The notes beneath the pieces were generated by a model, which was given only the letters and a program-made list of their open reading frames with translations, ran no database searches and was not told the DNA's origin. From Flavipsychrobacter sp. (GTDB taxonomy: Bacteria; Bacteroidota; Bacteroidia; Chitinophagales; Chitinophagaceae): DNA of 64,000 bases. The translations under genes were made by a program, and so were the position numbers. Below are positions 1 through 7,965 of the stretch, piece after piece (the stretch's first letter is position 1; each line of letters opens with the position of its first letter). The stretch covers positions 1-64,000 of the forward strand of contig JAFIGV010000003.1 in the NCBI GenBank assembly GCA_017849575.1. The letters run 5' to 3'.

Positions 1-382
1 CCTTCCCTTCAAAAGGGAAGGTGCCCGAAGGGCGGAAGGGTTAAAATCGCTATTCCTACGAAAAAGCCTTGTTACACAACATTCCCCCTCCTCCGCAGGG
101 GTGAGGGGAGGCATTCTTTGCACAGCAAAATTGAATTTGTTCTACAACCACCCCGCTCTGCGGGCTCCCCGCCTTAATAAGGCAGGAAGTTGCCAGCTTC
201 AGTTCCTTGATGAAGCTCAATCGAAATACTCAAGCCCGGAAACTCCTTCCCTTCACAAGGGAAGGTGCCCGAAGGGCGGAAGGGTTGGAACCGGCGTGGT
301 GCATGTGAAAATCCGCTTGATTCCTATGTTCGACATACTCTTTGCTAACACATCGAAAAACTGGTTTGTAATTGCACTTCAG
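1..382. repeat. Repeat-rich intergenic stretch, left copy
   Basis: No credible gene lies here. Two 42-bp units (1-42 and 245-286) start with CCTTCCCTTC and hold a self-complementary core AAGGGAAGG/CCTTCCCTT. Between them sit a CCCCCTCCTCCGCAGGGG-type element (about 84-112) and one 54-bp unit (141-194) containing CGGGCTCCCCGCC and TTAATAAGGCAGG. The same units recur between 1.69 and 2.42 kb. Bases 1-112 match 2311-2422 with one visible mismatch, at 103. These look like interspersed non-coding repeats; mobility is not shown. Confidence 0.85.
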
Positions 383-1432
383 TTATTTCAAACAGTCCTC
401 AGCTAACCATTTTTCCTTCGTTTCAACTTTTTCTGTCACATACACCAAACCGGGACCTGGTCCAATCATGTATTTGTTACTATTTTTTGGAGAATTGTAC
501 CAACTCAATTTCGAGAGCACATCTTCAATACTGCACAGACCAAACTTTGCACGTAGATCATTAAGTCTCTTTCGATAGCTTTCTTGCATACAAGGAGCAT
601 ATATTTTGCCTTCATAGCTAAGCCCGTCAAATGTCAGAGGCTCGCTGATACAAATTGAATCAGTCAAATATATTTTCTGGTGCACCGTTACAGAAATTAG
701 GAGTGAGGCAAAGGCTTCCGGATCGGTCTTGTAGGTGCTCAACCCGCGGTACAACGTGCTTAAGAATTTCACCGAATCTGATTGTTCGAGATTTCGCTCG
801 AGATAGTGAAGTATAATCACATTATAATAATCATCGCTAATTGCGTCATCGACATTTAAACTCACGGAATCCAACGGTGGTAGGAAATCATTTAAGAGCA
901 ACTCTAGTTCAGATTGATTTCGATGATCAATCTTATCAACCGTGTCAGTACTGCTTCCATTGCTAACGTTCGCTATGTAAGACCTTACGCCTTGATCATG
1001 TCGGTACAACTTCAACACCCCACTGTTAAAGTGTGTATTGAATAAACTTGTATCACAAAATTGGCGATACCACTGTTCCATTTGGAGACTGTCATCTCCA
1101 TTTTTTTGAAGTCTAAGTATATGCCGTTCGAAAACCTTTCTCTGAAGTCCACGCCGAGCAAGTGCCTTAAACTGTTTTTTTGCGAAACGTACGTCTTGTA
1201 CCTCCAAAGCGACTAAGAAAGAATTATAAAGGTTCTTGCTATTCCAGGATGTGGGATTCAATGCAAACGCATCTTTATAAAGGCTGTCTGCCAGTTGAAA
1301 GTTTTCAATACAAATCGCTAGTTCCGCTTTGTTTATTATACTATAGTATTTAAGCCAGCTCTGTGCATAAATTGCCTTCGAGTTTACAAACAAGAGTATA
1401 ACGAGGACTTTAGCAATCTTTGCCTTAATCAT
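383..1432 (-). CDS. Secreted hypothetical protein, repeat-flanked
   Basis: This 349-residue protein is not recognised. It begins with a clear signal peptide (about residues 1-24, hydrophobic VLVILLFVNS, ending in YAQ), so it should be exported. The first third is helical and repeat-like: residues about 30-110 (ADSLYKDAFALNP, AKKQFKALARRG) resemble TPR-style packing, as in Bacteroidota proteins that count tandem helices. The C-terminal part has a Cys-bearing segment (APCMQESYRKRLNDLR) but no catalytic motif I can name. It stands alone, facing away from its neighbours, and is enclosed by the two repeat-rich stretches, so it may be accessory. It could be an outer-surface or periplasmic scaffold protein. 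The call as a real gene rests on its length, signal peptide and consistent codon use. Confidence 0.6.
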   Translation of the reverse strand: MIKAKIAKVLVILLFVNSKAIYAQSWLKYYSIINKAELAICIENFQLADSLYKDAFALNPTSWNSKNLYNSFLVALEVQDVRFAKKQFKALARRGLQRKVFERHILRLQKNGDDSLQMEQWYRQFCDTSLFNTHFNSGVLKLYRHDQGVRSYIANVSNGSSTDTVDKIDHRNQSELELLLNDFLPPLDSVSLNVDDAISDDYYNVIILHYLERNLEQSDSVKFLSTLYRGLSTYKTDPEAFASLLISVTVHQKIYLTDSICISEPLTFDGLSYEGKIYAPCMQESYRKRLNDLRAKFGLCSIEDVLSKLSWYNSPKNSNKYMIGPGPGLVYVTEKVETKEKWLAEDCLK

Positions 1433-2731
1433 GTTGTCTATTAAACATATAAATGTTAAATTTATTTTATTTTATCCACAGCGCGGCGCTCCGGAGGGTA
1501 AAAAAATAAAGGATGAATGTTGCTTGATCTGTCTGAAAAATTGGATGGTTTAGGTTGATAATAAAGATGTTAGTTAAAATTCCATTTTAAAGTTGGATAC
1601 TTTTTCAAAAGCAGTCAATCCCGAAAATGGGGGATGATGAGGTTGATTTGTTTTTGTGTAATTGCGCTTTTGTGCAGGTTAGAATTGAATTGTTCTCCAA
1701 CCACCCCGCCCTGTGGGCACCCCGCCTTAATAAGGCAGGGAGTTGCCTGGCTTCGGTGTCTTGATGCAGCTTAGTCAAGGCGCAAATGCTTGGAAACTTA
1801 GCATGTATTCCTACAAAACAATTTATTACGCTACATTCCCCCTCCCTCGGAGGTCCCGATAGCTATCGGGAAGGGGAGGCATCCCACGGAGGTCCCGATA
1901 GCTATCGGGAGGGGGAGGCATTCTTTGCACTCCAGAATTGAAACTGTTCTCCAACCACCCCGCCCTACGGGCACCCCGCCTTAATAAGGCAGGGAGTTGC
2001 CCAGCTTCTATTCCTTGATACGGCTTCATCAAGGCGCAAATGCCCGGAAACTCCTTCCCTTCAAAAGGGAAGGTGCCCGAAGGGCGGAAGGGTTAAAACC
2101 GGTATTCCTACAAAACAATTTACTACGCTACATTTCCCCTCCTCCGGAGGTCCCGATAGCTATCGGGAAGGGGAGGCATTCTTTGCACTGCAGAATTGAA
2201 AACGTTCTCCAACCACCCCGCCCTGCGGGCACCCCGCCTTAATAAGGCAGGGAGTTGCCCAGCTTTGTTACCTTGATACAGCTTAATCGAAATACCCAAG
2301 CCCGGAAATTCCTTCCCTTCAAAAGGGAAGGTGCCCGAAGGGCGGAAGGGTTAAAATCGCTATTCCTACGAAAAAGCCTTGTTACACAACATTCCCCCTC
2401 CTCCGCAGGGGTTAGGGGAGGCGTGAGGTCCCGATGGCTAATAGTAGTGCGACGAAGCTCCCAATGGAAAGGACATTCAGTGTGACAAATCCAATCTGAA
2501 ACGTTTTTTCAGTATAAGACAGAAGGGACTTACGCTATAGATACTCCGTAGATACTCCATACATAAGCCGTACATAAGCCGTTGTAACCTTATTAAAACC
2601 CCATATTTGCCAAATCACTATAACTATCTTTGTAAATGTGTATGTTGCCAACTTCATCACTTTACCATTTTCACATTTTCAAAAGCACTGATCTTCATAT
2701 TCCGCCTACCTTTGCAGCCGAAATTGAGCAG
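1433..2731. repeat. Mosaic repeat region, right copy, plus intergenic leader
   Basis: No gene is supported in these 1.3 kb. Three 54-bp units (1694-1747, 1948-2001, 2206-2259) match the unit at 141-194. Two 42-bp units (2053-2094 and 2311-2352) match those at 1-42 and 245-286. Three perfect CCCGATAGCTATCGGG palindromes lie at 1855-1870, 1894-1909 and 2152-2167, and a decayed half at 2430-2439. The units alternate in the same order, with a spacing of roughly 255 bp between the 54-bp units from 1694 on. The small open frames here are reading through repeats. The last 200 bases lead into the promoter of the next gene. Confidence 0.85.
2707..2714 (+). promoter_or_regulatory. TAnnTTTG promoter core
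   Basis: TACCTTTG matches the Bacteroidota -7 element and lies 18 bases before the ATG at 2732. It argues that the open frame's earlier ATG at 2636 is not the true start. No convincing -33 element is visible. Confidence 0.5.
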
Positions 2732-4903
2732 ATGTTTTTTCGGATGGGTACGTTACGGTTCTTGCCGCTTCTATTATGGGTCATAAGCTCGGTAGGGACA
2801 CAGGCGCAGATAACCGTAAATGCCGACCAAACGGCAGCAGCACTGGCTCAAAAACTGGCAGGAGCCGGTGTGCAGATTTCAAATCCCGTCCTACGCTGCG
2901 CAGCGAATGCCAATGGCAGTTTTACGGAGCTCAACACAGGTATCGGTCTCGACTCAGGTATTGTGCTGACCACAGGTGCTGCAGCTACTTCTATTTATTA
3001 CACCGGGGTCAACGGTACATCGGGCTTGCTGGCGAGCAACAATAATGGCATGCCCGGCGATGCAACTCTAAACAGTGTGTCGGGGCAATCTACCAAAGAT
3101 GCCTGCGCGTTGGAATTCGACTTTGTGCCGCAGGGCGATTCTATTCACTTTCAGTACGTCTTTTCTTCAGAAGAATACATCAATGCCACCTGCGGTCCTT
3201 ACAACGATGCATTTGCCTTTCTCATTTCCGGGGCGGGCATCAACGGTCAAAAAAACATGGCGCTGGTGCCGGGCACTAATATTCCGGTCACGATCAATAG
3301 TGTAAACAGTGGTACGCCGGGCGCAGGTTATTCATTAGCCAACTGTACCTCTATGGGTCCGGGTTCGCCCTTTACTTCCGAATATGTGGACAATAGCAAT
3401 GGACAGTACCTCACCCACAAAGGACGAACAACCATTCTCGATGCAGCAGCCGCCGTTCAGCCTTGCAGCACTTATCACCTAAAGATTGTAATTGCCGACG
3501 CGGGCAACTATCTCTACGACTCAGGCGTTTTTCTGCGGGCTGGAAGTTTGCAGGCAAATAAGGTGTCTGCGGAAGTGGTGGCGCCTGTAAATAGCGGTGG
3601 TAAAAAATTTGTGGTAAAGGGCTGTGCTCCGGCTACCATCCGGGTATCCACAACCTCTGCAAGAAATTATCCTCGAACGGTGAGACTGGCATTTGGCGGT
3701 ACGGCACAAAGGGGAACAGATTTTAGCGTGGCTGCCGATAGCATCGTTATCCCTGCAAATGCCAGTCAGGCGCAGCTTTCCGTCACTGCACTCCAAACAC
3801 CAAAGAACGGAACCCAAACTTTGAAGGTACTTTTCCATTCTCCTTATTCCTGCGATCCCAACGATTTTACAGACAGTATTTCACTGCTGCTCTACGACTC
3901 CTTATCGCTTAGCATTCGCACACCCGATACGACGATCTGCAGCAATACCGGCATTCAATTGCAGGTGTATGGCGACAGTCTTTTTCAATACTCCTGGTCG
4001 CCGGCGGATTTTCTCAACGACGCCCAAAGCGAATCACCGGTAGCAAGCCCCAATAGAGCAACAGCATATACCGTTTCGGCAACGGTACCCGGCGCGGGCT
4101 GTAGTCCAAAAACAGCTCAGGTATCCATTGCAGTAAAGCCTGCGCCATCTGTGCAACTGCAAGACCTTACTGCCTGCAATTTCAGCCCGGTAAGTTTGCA
4201 AGCCGCGGTAGCCCCTCCATACAATGGTTACAGCTATTTGTGGAAAGGACCTGCAGGCTTTTTATCTACCGATGCCAGTCCGTTTATTCCTGCTTTGCGC
4301 CGTGCAGATTCCGGCATTTATATGGTTCAGGTAAAGCCCGATACCAGCAATTGTACGGCAACCGACAGCATGTTGCTGAGCGTCATTACGCCCGCACCGC
4401 CGGAACTAACTTCTCCTTCGGTTTTTTGTCAGGAGGACAAAACAGAAACGCTGAGTGCAGTAGGCGAAGACCTTCGTTGGTATCTGCATCCTGATGGCGA
4501 AGCACTCGCTGCAGCGCCGGTAGTCTCCACCAATGAATTGAATCGCTTTCAGTTTTTTGTATCGCAAACCGTAGCAGGTTGCGAAAGCGAAAGAATTCCG
4601 GTAAACGTTGAAGTGAAGAAATGTTGCGACGGTATCATCATCATCCCGTCTGCCTTTTCGCCCAATGGTGATGGTAAGAATGATGTGTTCCGCGTGCGCA
4701 CAGATTTCGGTTACAAGGTGATTCAGATCAATGTTTATAACCGTTGGGGACAATTGGTTTTTCATGCCGACAGCGAACGCGAATGGAATGGAACCTTTCA
4801 GGGAAGCCCTGCAGAAACAGGCACTTATTTCTATGATATCCTGGTTGCCTGCGTCAATGGTTTGCAAACCCGCAAAACCGGCGATCTGATCCTTTTGCGG
4901 TAG
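2732..4903 (+). CDS. Choice-of-anchor L surface protein with T9SS type B sorting domain
   Basis: This is a 723-residue secreted protein that should be exported through Sec and then the type IX secretion system, and placed on the cell surface or released. It has a signal peptide (about 1-26, LPLLLWVISSVGTQAQ). A choice-of-anchor L domain covers about residues 30-290, with the hallmark SGIVLTTG, FDFVPQGDSIHFQYVFSSEE and NDAFAFLISG stretches. PKD/Ig-like beta modules follow (about 295-620), one with YSWSPADFLN. The last 80 residues are the gliding-type C-terminal domain: PSAFSPNGDGKNDVF, INVYNRWGQLVFH, WNGTFQG, TGTYFYDI. The start at 2732 is chosen because it follows TACCTTTG and gives a proper signal peptide; 2744 is possible. 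Such proteins act as adhesins or structural surface proteins; the ligand is unknown. Confidence 0.92.
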   Translation: MFFRMGTLRFLPLLLWVISSVGTQAQITVNADQTAAALAQKLAGAGVQISNPVLRCAANANGSFTELNTGIGLDSGIVLTTGAAATSIYYTGVNGTSGLLASNNNGMPGDATLNSVSGQSTKDACALEFDFVPQGDSIHFQYVFSSEEYINATCGPYNDAFAFLISGAGINGQKNMALVPGTNIPVTINSVNSGTPGAGYSLANCTSMGPGSPFTSEYVDNSNGQYLTHKGRTTILDAAAAVQPCSTYHLKIVIADAGNYLYDSGVFLRAGSLQANKVSAEVVAPVNSGGKKFVVKGCAPATIRVSTTSARNYPRTVRLAFGGTAQRGTDFSVAADSIVIPANASQAQLSVTALQTPKNGTQTLKVLFHSPYSCDPNDFTDSISLLLYDSLSLSIRTPDTTICSNTGIQLQVYGDSLFQYSWSPADFLNDAQSESPVASPNRATAYTVSATVPGAGCSPKTAQVSIAVKPAPSVQLQDLTACNFSPVSLQAAVAPPYNGYSYLWKGPAGFLSTDASPFIPALRRADSGIYMVQVKPDTSNCTATDSMLLSVITPAPPELTSPSVFCQEDKTETLSAVGEDLRWYLHPDGEALAAAPVVSTNELNRFQFFVSQTVAGCESERIPVNVEVKKCCDGIIIIPSAFSPNGDGKNDVFRVRTDFGYKVIQINVYNRWGQLVFHADSEREWNGTFQGSPAETGTYFYDILVACVNGLQTRKTGDLILLR

Positions 4904-4975
4904 CTTTTCCATTCCCCTTGCGAAACTGTTTGCGCCATTTGCCGTCAAAAAGCAAAGTCTTTTTATTTTACGCTC

Positions 4976-6460
4976 ATGAATTCCACTTTGCTGCTGATCA
5001 TTATACTGGCATACTTTGCCTTGCTGCTGGGTATCGCCTTCTATACTTCGCGCCATTCCAATAATGAATCGTTCTTCATCGGCAACAGAAGCAGCAAATG
5101 GTGGGTGGTGGCATTTGGAATGATCGGCACATCGCTTTCGGGCATGACCTTCATCTCCGTACCCGGAACGGTGGGCAAGGTAGGCTTCGATTATTTTCAG
5201 GTAGTCATAGGCTACTTCCTGGGTTACTTCGCCGTGGCATTTGTGCTGCTGCCGTTGTATTATAAGTTGCACGTCACCTCCATCTATAGCTATCTCGATC
5301 AGCGCCTGGGTAATACTTCCTACAAGACCGGTGCCCTGTTCTTCATTCTTTCGCGCACGCTGGGCGCTACGCTGCGCCTCTATCTGGTGATCAAAGTGCT
5401 TGAAAAATTTGTATTGACCGATCTCGGCGTATCCTTCGAATTTACCGCCGTTATCATTCTTGTACTGATCTTGCTGTACACTTATCGTGGCGGAGTAAAG
5501 ACAATCGTCTGGACCGACACGCTGCAAACCACTTTTATGTTACTCGCGCTGCTGGTGTGCATTAGCTACATTATGCGATCGATGAACTTTGACCTCGGTA
5601 CTGCCTGGCAAGCCATGAAGGCGCAGGGCTATACCAAACTGATCGGTACGGATCCGCTGGCTGGTAATTTTTTCCTGAAGCAGGTACTGGGTGGCGCCTT
5701 TATCACTATTGCCATGACGGGGCTGGATCAGGAAATGATGCAAAAAAACATCAGCGTTACGAACCTGAAAGATTCACAGAAAAACATGATGACCCTCAGC
5801 TTTCTCCAGATGGTGGTGGTTTTTATTTTTCTGATGCTCGGCGGATTGCTGTCGTTGTATGCGAGTGCAAACGGCTTGCAGGTGGCAGGCGACGATCTGT
5901 TCCCAACTATTGCGGTAAAAAGCGGGCTGCCCTTTTTCATCACCGTTTGCTTTATGATCGGGCTCATCAGTGCCTTGTTTCCAAGCGCGGATGGCGCACT
6001 TACGGCGCTTACTTCGTCCTTTTGCATAGACATTCTGGGCATGAAACGCAGAGCCGATTGGGATGATAAAAAGAAACAGCGGGTGCGACTGATCGTTCAT
6101 AACATTTTTGCGCTGGTGTTTCTCGGCTGTGTATTCTTTTTCAGAAAGGTGGATAACGGATCGCTGATACAAACGCTGCTCGTGGTGGCAGGATATACAT
6201 ATGGTCCGCTGCTGGCGCTATTTTCCTTTGGCATTCTCACCAAACGAAAGGTAAAGGAAGGACTGGTTCCTATCATCTGCCTGCTATCGCCCGTGATCTG
6301 TTACATCCTGAAAGAACACGATAAAGCCTGGCTGGGAGGATATACGATTGGCACCGAATTACTGATTATCAACGCAGCCCTCGCATTTATTCTCTTAATT
6401 TTATCATCAACGAAGGGAGAACGCGGGAACCGGGATGAACAGGCAAGAACAATATCGTGA
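4976..6460 (+). CDS. Sodium:solute symporter (SSS family)
   Basis: This 494-residue inner-membrane protein has about 13 hydrophobic segments spread over its length, starting with LLLIIILAYFALLLGIAFY. The N-terminal stretch SFFIGNRSSKWWVVAFGMIGTSLSG is the conserved start of SSS (SLC5-like) carriers; GMTFISVPG and the TYRGGVKTIVWTDTLQ region are also typical. It would couple Na+ entry to uptake of a small organic solute. The sequence does not say which one (sugars, amino acids and sialic acid are all known in the family). The gene stands between a surface protein and a LOG-family gene with no clear metabolic partner. Confidence 0.93.
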   Translation: MNSTLLLIIILAYFALLLGIAFYTSRHSNNESFFIGNRSSKWWVVAFGMIGTSLSGMTFISVPGTVGKVGFDYFQVVIGYFLGYFAVAFVLLPLYYKLHVTSIYSYLDQRLGNTSYKTGALFFILSRTLGATLRLYLVIKVLEKFVLTDLGVSFEFTAVIILVLILLYTYRGGVKTIVWTDTLQTTFMLLALLVCISYIMRSMNFDLGTAWQAMKAQGYTKLIGTDPLAGNFFLKQVLGGAFITIAMTGLDQEMMQKNISVTNLKDSQKNMMTLSFLQMVVVFIFLMLGGLLSLYASANGLQVAGDDLFPTIAVKSGLPFFITVCFMIGLISALFPSADGALTALTSSFCIDILGMKRRADWDDKKKQRVRLIVHNIFALVFLGCVFFFRKVDNGSLIQTLLVVAGYTYGPLLALFSFGILTKRKVKEGLVPIICLLSPVICYILKEHDKAWLGGYTIGTELLIINAALAFILLILSSTKGERGNRDEQARTIS

Positions 6461-6513
6461 CGAATGTATGCTCAGAGGAGATTTTTCAGTTTCGCAACTA
6501 AAAAGCCTACGAG

Positions 6514-6576
6514 TTCACAACTTCACAATTTCACACTTTACAACTTTACGACTTTACAAATTCACCGCTTCACAAC
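6514..6576. repeat. Degenerate octamer repeat (TTCACAAC/TTTACAAC)
   Basis: Eight near-identical units follow each other: TTCACAAC, TTCACAAT, TTCACAC (one base short), TTTACAAC, TTTACGAC, TTTACAAA, TTCACCGC, TTCACAAC. The array fills the leader between the symporter stop and the LOG-family start at 6584. It lets the open frame extend upstream, but that extension is repeat, not protein. Confidence 0.8.
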
Positions 6577-6583
6577 CAAAAAG

Positions 6584-7282
6584 ATGAAAGAACAACTGAC
6601 GAACATCAAGCTACGCGACTGGACCGAGACAAGAGCACACTCAAGCTGGCAGGTGTTCAAGATCATGGCAGAATTTGTTCAGGGTTTTGAAGCGCTGGCG
6701 AAGATTGGTCCCTGCATTTCCATTTTTGGGTCGGCGCGTACACAGCCCGGACAAAAATATTATGAACTGACGGTAGAGATTGCCAAACGGCTTGCCGATG
6801 AAGGCTTTGGCATCATCACCGGCGGCGGACCGGGTATTATGGAAGCGGGTAATAAAGGCGCGGGTCTTGCGGGCGGGCGCAGTGTAGGACTGAATATAGA
6901 GTTGCCGCATGAACAGGGCTCCAACCCATTTATTGACACGGATAAGAATCTCAATTTCGATTACTTTTTTGTGCGCAAAGTGATGTTCGCAAAATATTCA
7001 CAAGGCTTCATCATGATGCCCGGCGGATGGGGAACTATGGATGAATTTTTTGAAGTGGCAACGCTCATACAAACCCGAAAATTCACCCAGACACCTATGA
7101 TCTGTATGGGCTCCGATTACTGGGGCGGCTTATTTGAGTGGATGCGCAAAACCATGCACGAAAAATTTGGTAACATCAGCCCCGGCGACCTTGACCTGAT
7201 CAAGCTTTTTGATACGCCCGACGAAGTGGTCAATTACCTCCACGAGTTTTATACCCACAATAAACTACAACCCAACTTTTAA
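6584..7282 (+). CDS. LOG-family TIGR00730 Rossmann-fold protein
   Basis: This 232-residue cytosolic protein belongs to the lysine-decarboxylase-like LOG family. Characterised members are nucleoside-5'-monophosphate phosphoribohydrolases, including cytokinin-activating enzymes. The signature nucleotide-binding stretches are present: SIFGSARTQPG near residue 45, GGGPGIMEAGNKGA near residue 82, and PGGWGTMDEFFE near residue 145. ATG 6584 is chosen because the upstream in-frame extension is the octamer repeat. It ends six bases before the O-methyltransferase start, so the two are probably co-transcribed. The substrate is unknown; the 'lysine decarboxylase' label often given to the family is not supported by biochemistry. 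Confidence 0.9.
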   Translation: MKEQLTNIKLRDWTETRAHSSWQVFKIMAEFVQGFEALAKIGPCISIFGSARTQPGQKYYELTVEIAKRLADEGFGIITGGGPGIMEAGNKGAGLAGGRSVGLNIELPHEQGSNPFIDTDKNLNFDYFFVRKVMFAKYSQGFIMMPGGWGTMDEFFEVATLIQTRKFTQTPMICMGSDYWGGLFEWMRKTMHEKFGNISPGDLDLIKLFDTPDEVVNYLHEFYTHNKLQPNF

Positions 7283-7288
7283 AGCGGC

Positions 7289-7942
7289 ATGACGACACAG
7301 CTACTGGCAAAATCTCTGAGCGAATACGCCGAACAGTTTACCAGTCCGGAACCTGCAGCGCTCGCTAAGCTGAACCGTGAGACCCATCTCAAAGTTGAAC
7401 TACCCGTGATGCTTTCGGGGCATCTGCAGGGCGCACTGCTCACCATGTTCAGCCACATGCTCCGTCCGCGGTGTATTCTCGAGCTCGGCACTTATACCGG
7501 CTATTCCGCCATCTGCCTCGCGCAGGGACTTGCCGCCGATGGCCATTTGCATACCATTGATATAAATGAAGAGCTTCAAGACATGGCTTTTCGCTATTTT
7601 TGCGCGGCAGGAATTGATAGAAAGATTACCCAGCACATAGGAAAGGCCGCAGAGATTATCCCTAAGCTTGATGAGGAGTTTGATTTGGTGTTTATTGATG
7701 CAGACAAGCAGAACTATCACCTGTATTACGATTTGATATTTGACAAAGTGCCCGTTGGGGGGTTCATAATGGCAGACAATGTGCTGTATGAGGGTGATGT
7801 GGTATTGCCTATAGAGCAGCAGGGGAAAAACGCCCGCGCCATGCATGCCTTCAACGAAAAAGTGCGCGCCGATACCCGGGTTGAACACGTGCTGTTACCC
7901 ATAAGAGACGGTATCATGCTCGTAAGAAAAACAATGAACTAA
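7289..7942 (+). CDS. Class I SAM-dependent O-methyltransferase
   Basis: This 217-residue cytosolic enzyme resembles the caffeoyl-CoA/catechol O-methyltransferase family. The SAM-binding motif I is ILELGTYTGYSAICLAQGL (about residues 63-82), followed by HTIDINEE, and the metal- and substrate-binding motif VFIDADKQNYHLYYD appears near residue 140. MADNVLYEGDV also fits this family, which uses a divalent metal and a catechol-like acceptor. The natural acceptor is unknown. It follows the LOG-family gene closely and precedes the glucosaminidase by about 20 bases. Confidence 0.92.
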   Translation: MTTQLLAKSLSEYAEQFTSPEPAALAKLNRETHLKVELPVMLSGHLQGALLTMFSHMLRPRCILELGTYTGYSAICLAQGLAADGHLHTIDINEELQDMAFRYFCAAGIDRKITQHIGKAAEIIPKLDEEFDLVFIDADKQNYHLYYDLIFDKVPVGGFIMADNVLYEGDVVLPIEQQGKNARAMHAFNEKVRADTRVEHVLLPIRDGIMLVRKTMN

Positions 7943-7965
7943 ACACAAAAATTCCGCAAAAGCCT

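Noticed and set aside
1-2422. CRISPR array
   Set aside because: Repeats are of several kinds, irregularly spaced, without unique spacers of even length or cas genes.
1826-2485. Small open frames in the repeat region
   Set aside because: They translate the repeat units (for example REGARRAEG twice) and have no other support.
2636-2731. Earlier ATG of the surface protein
   Set aside because: It precedes the TACCTTTG promoter core and would bury the signal peptide.
4406-5527. 373-codon open frame on the minus strand
   Set aside because: It lies antisense to the surface protein and symporter, is rich in Gln/His/Cys/Arg and has no domain; it is a shadow frame.
6464-6583. N-terminal extension of the LOG-family protein
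   Set aside because: It is translated octamer repeat.
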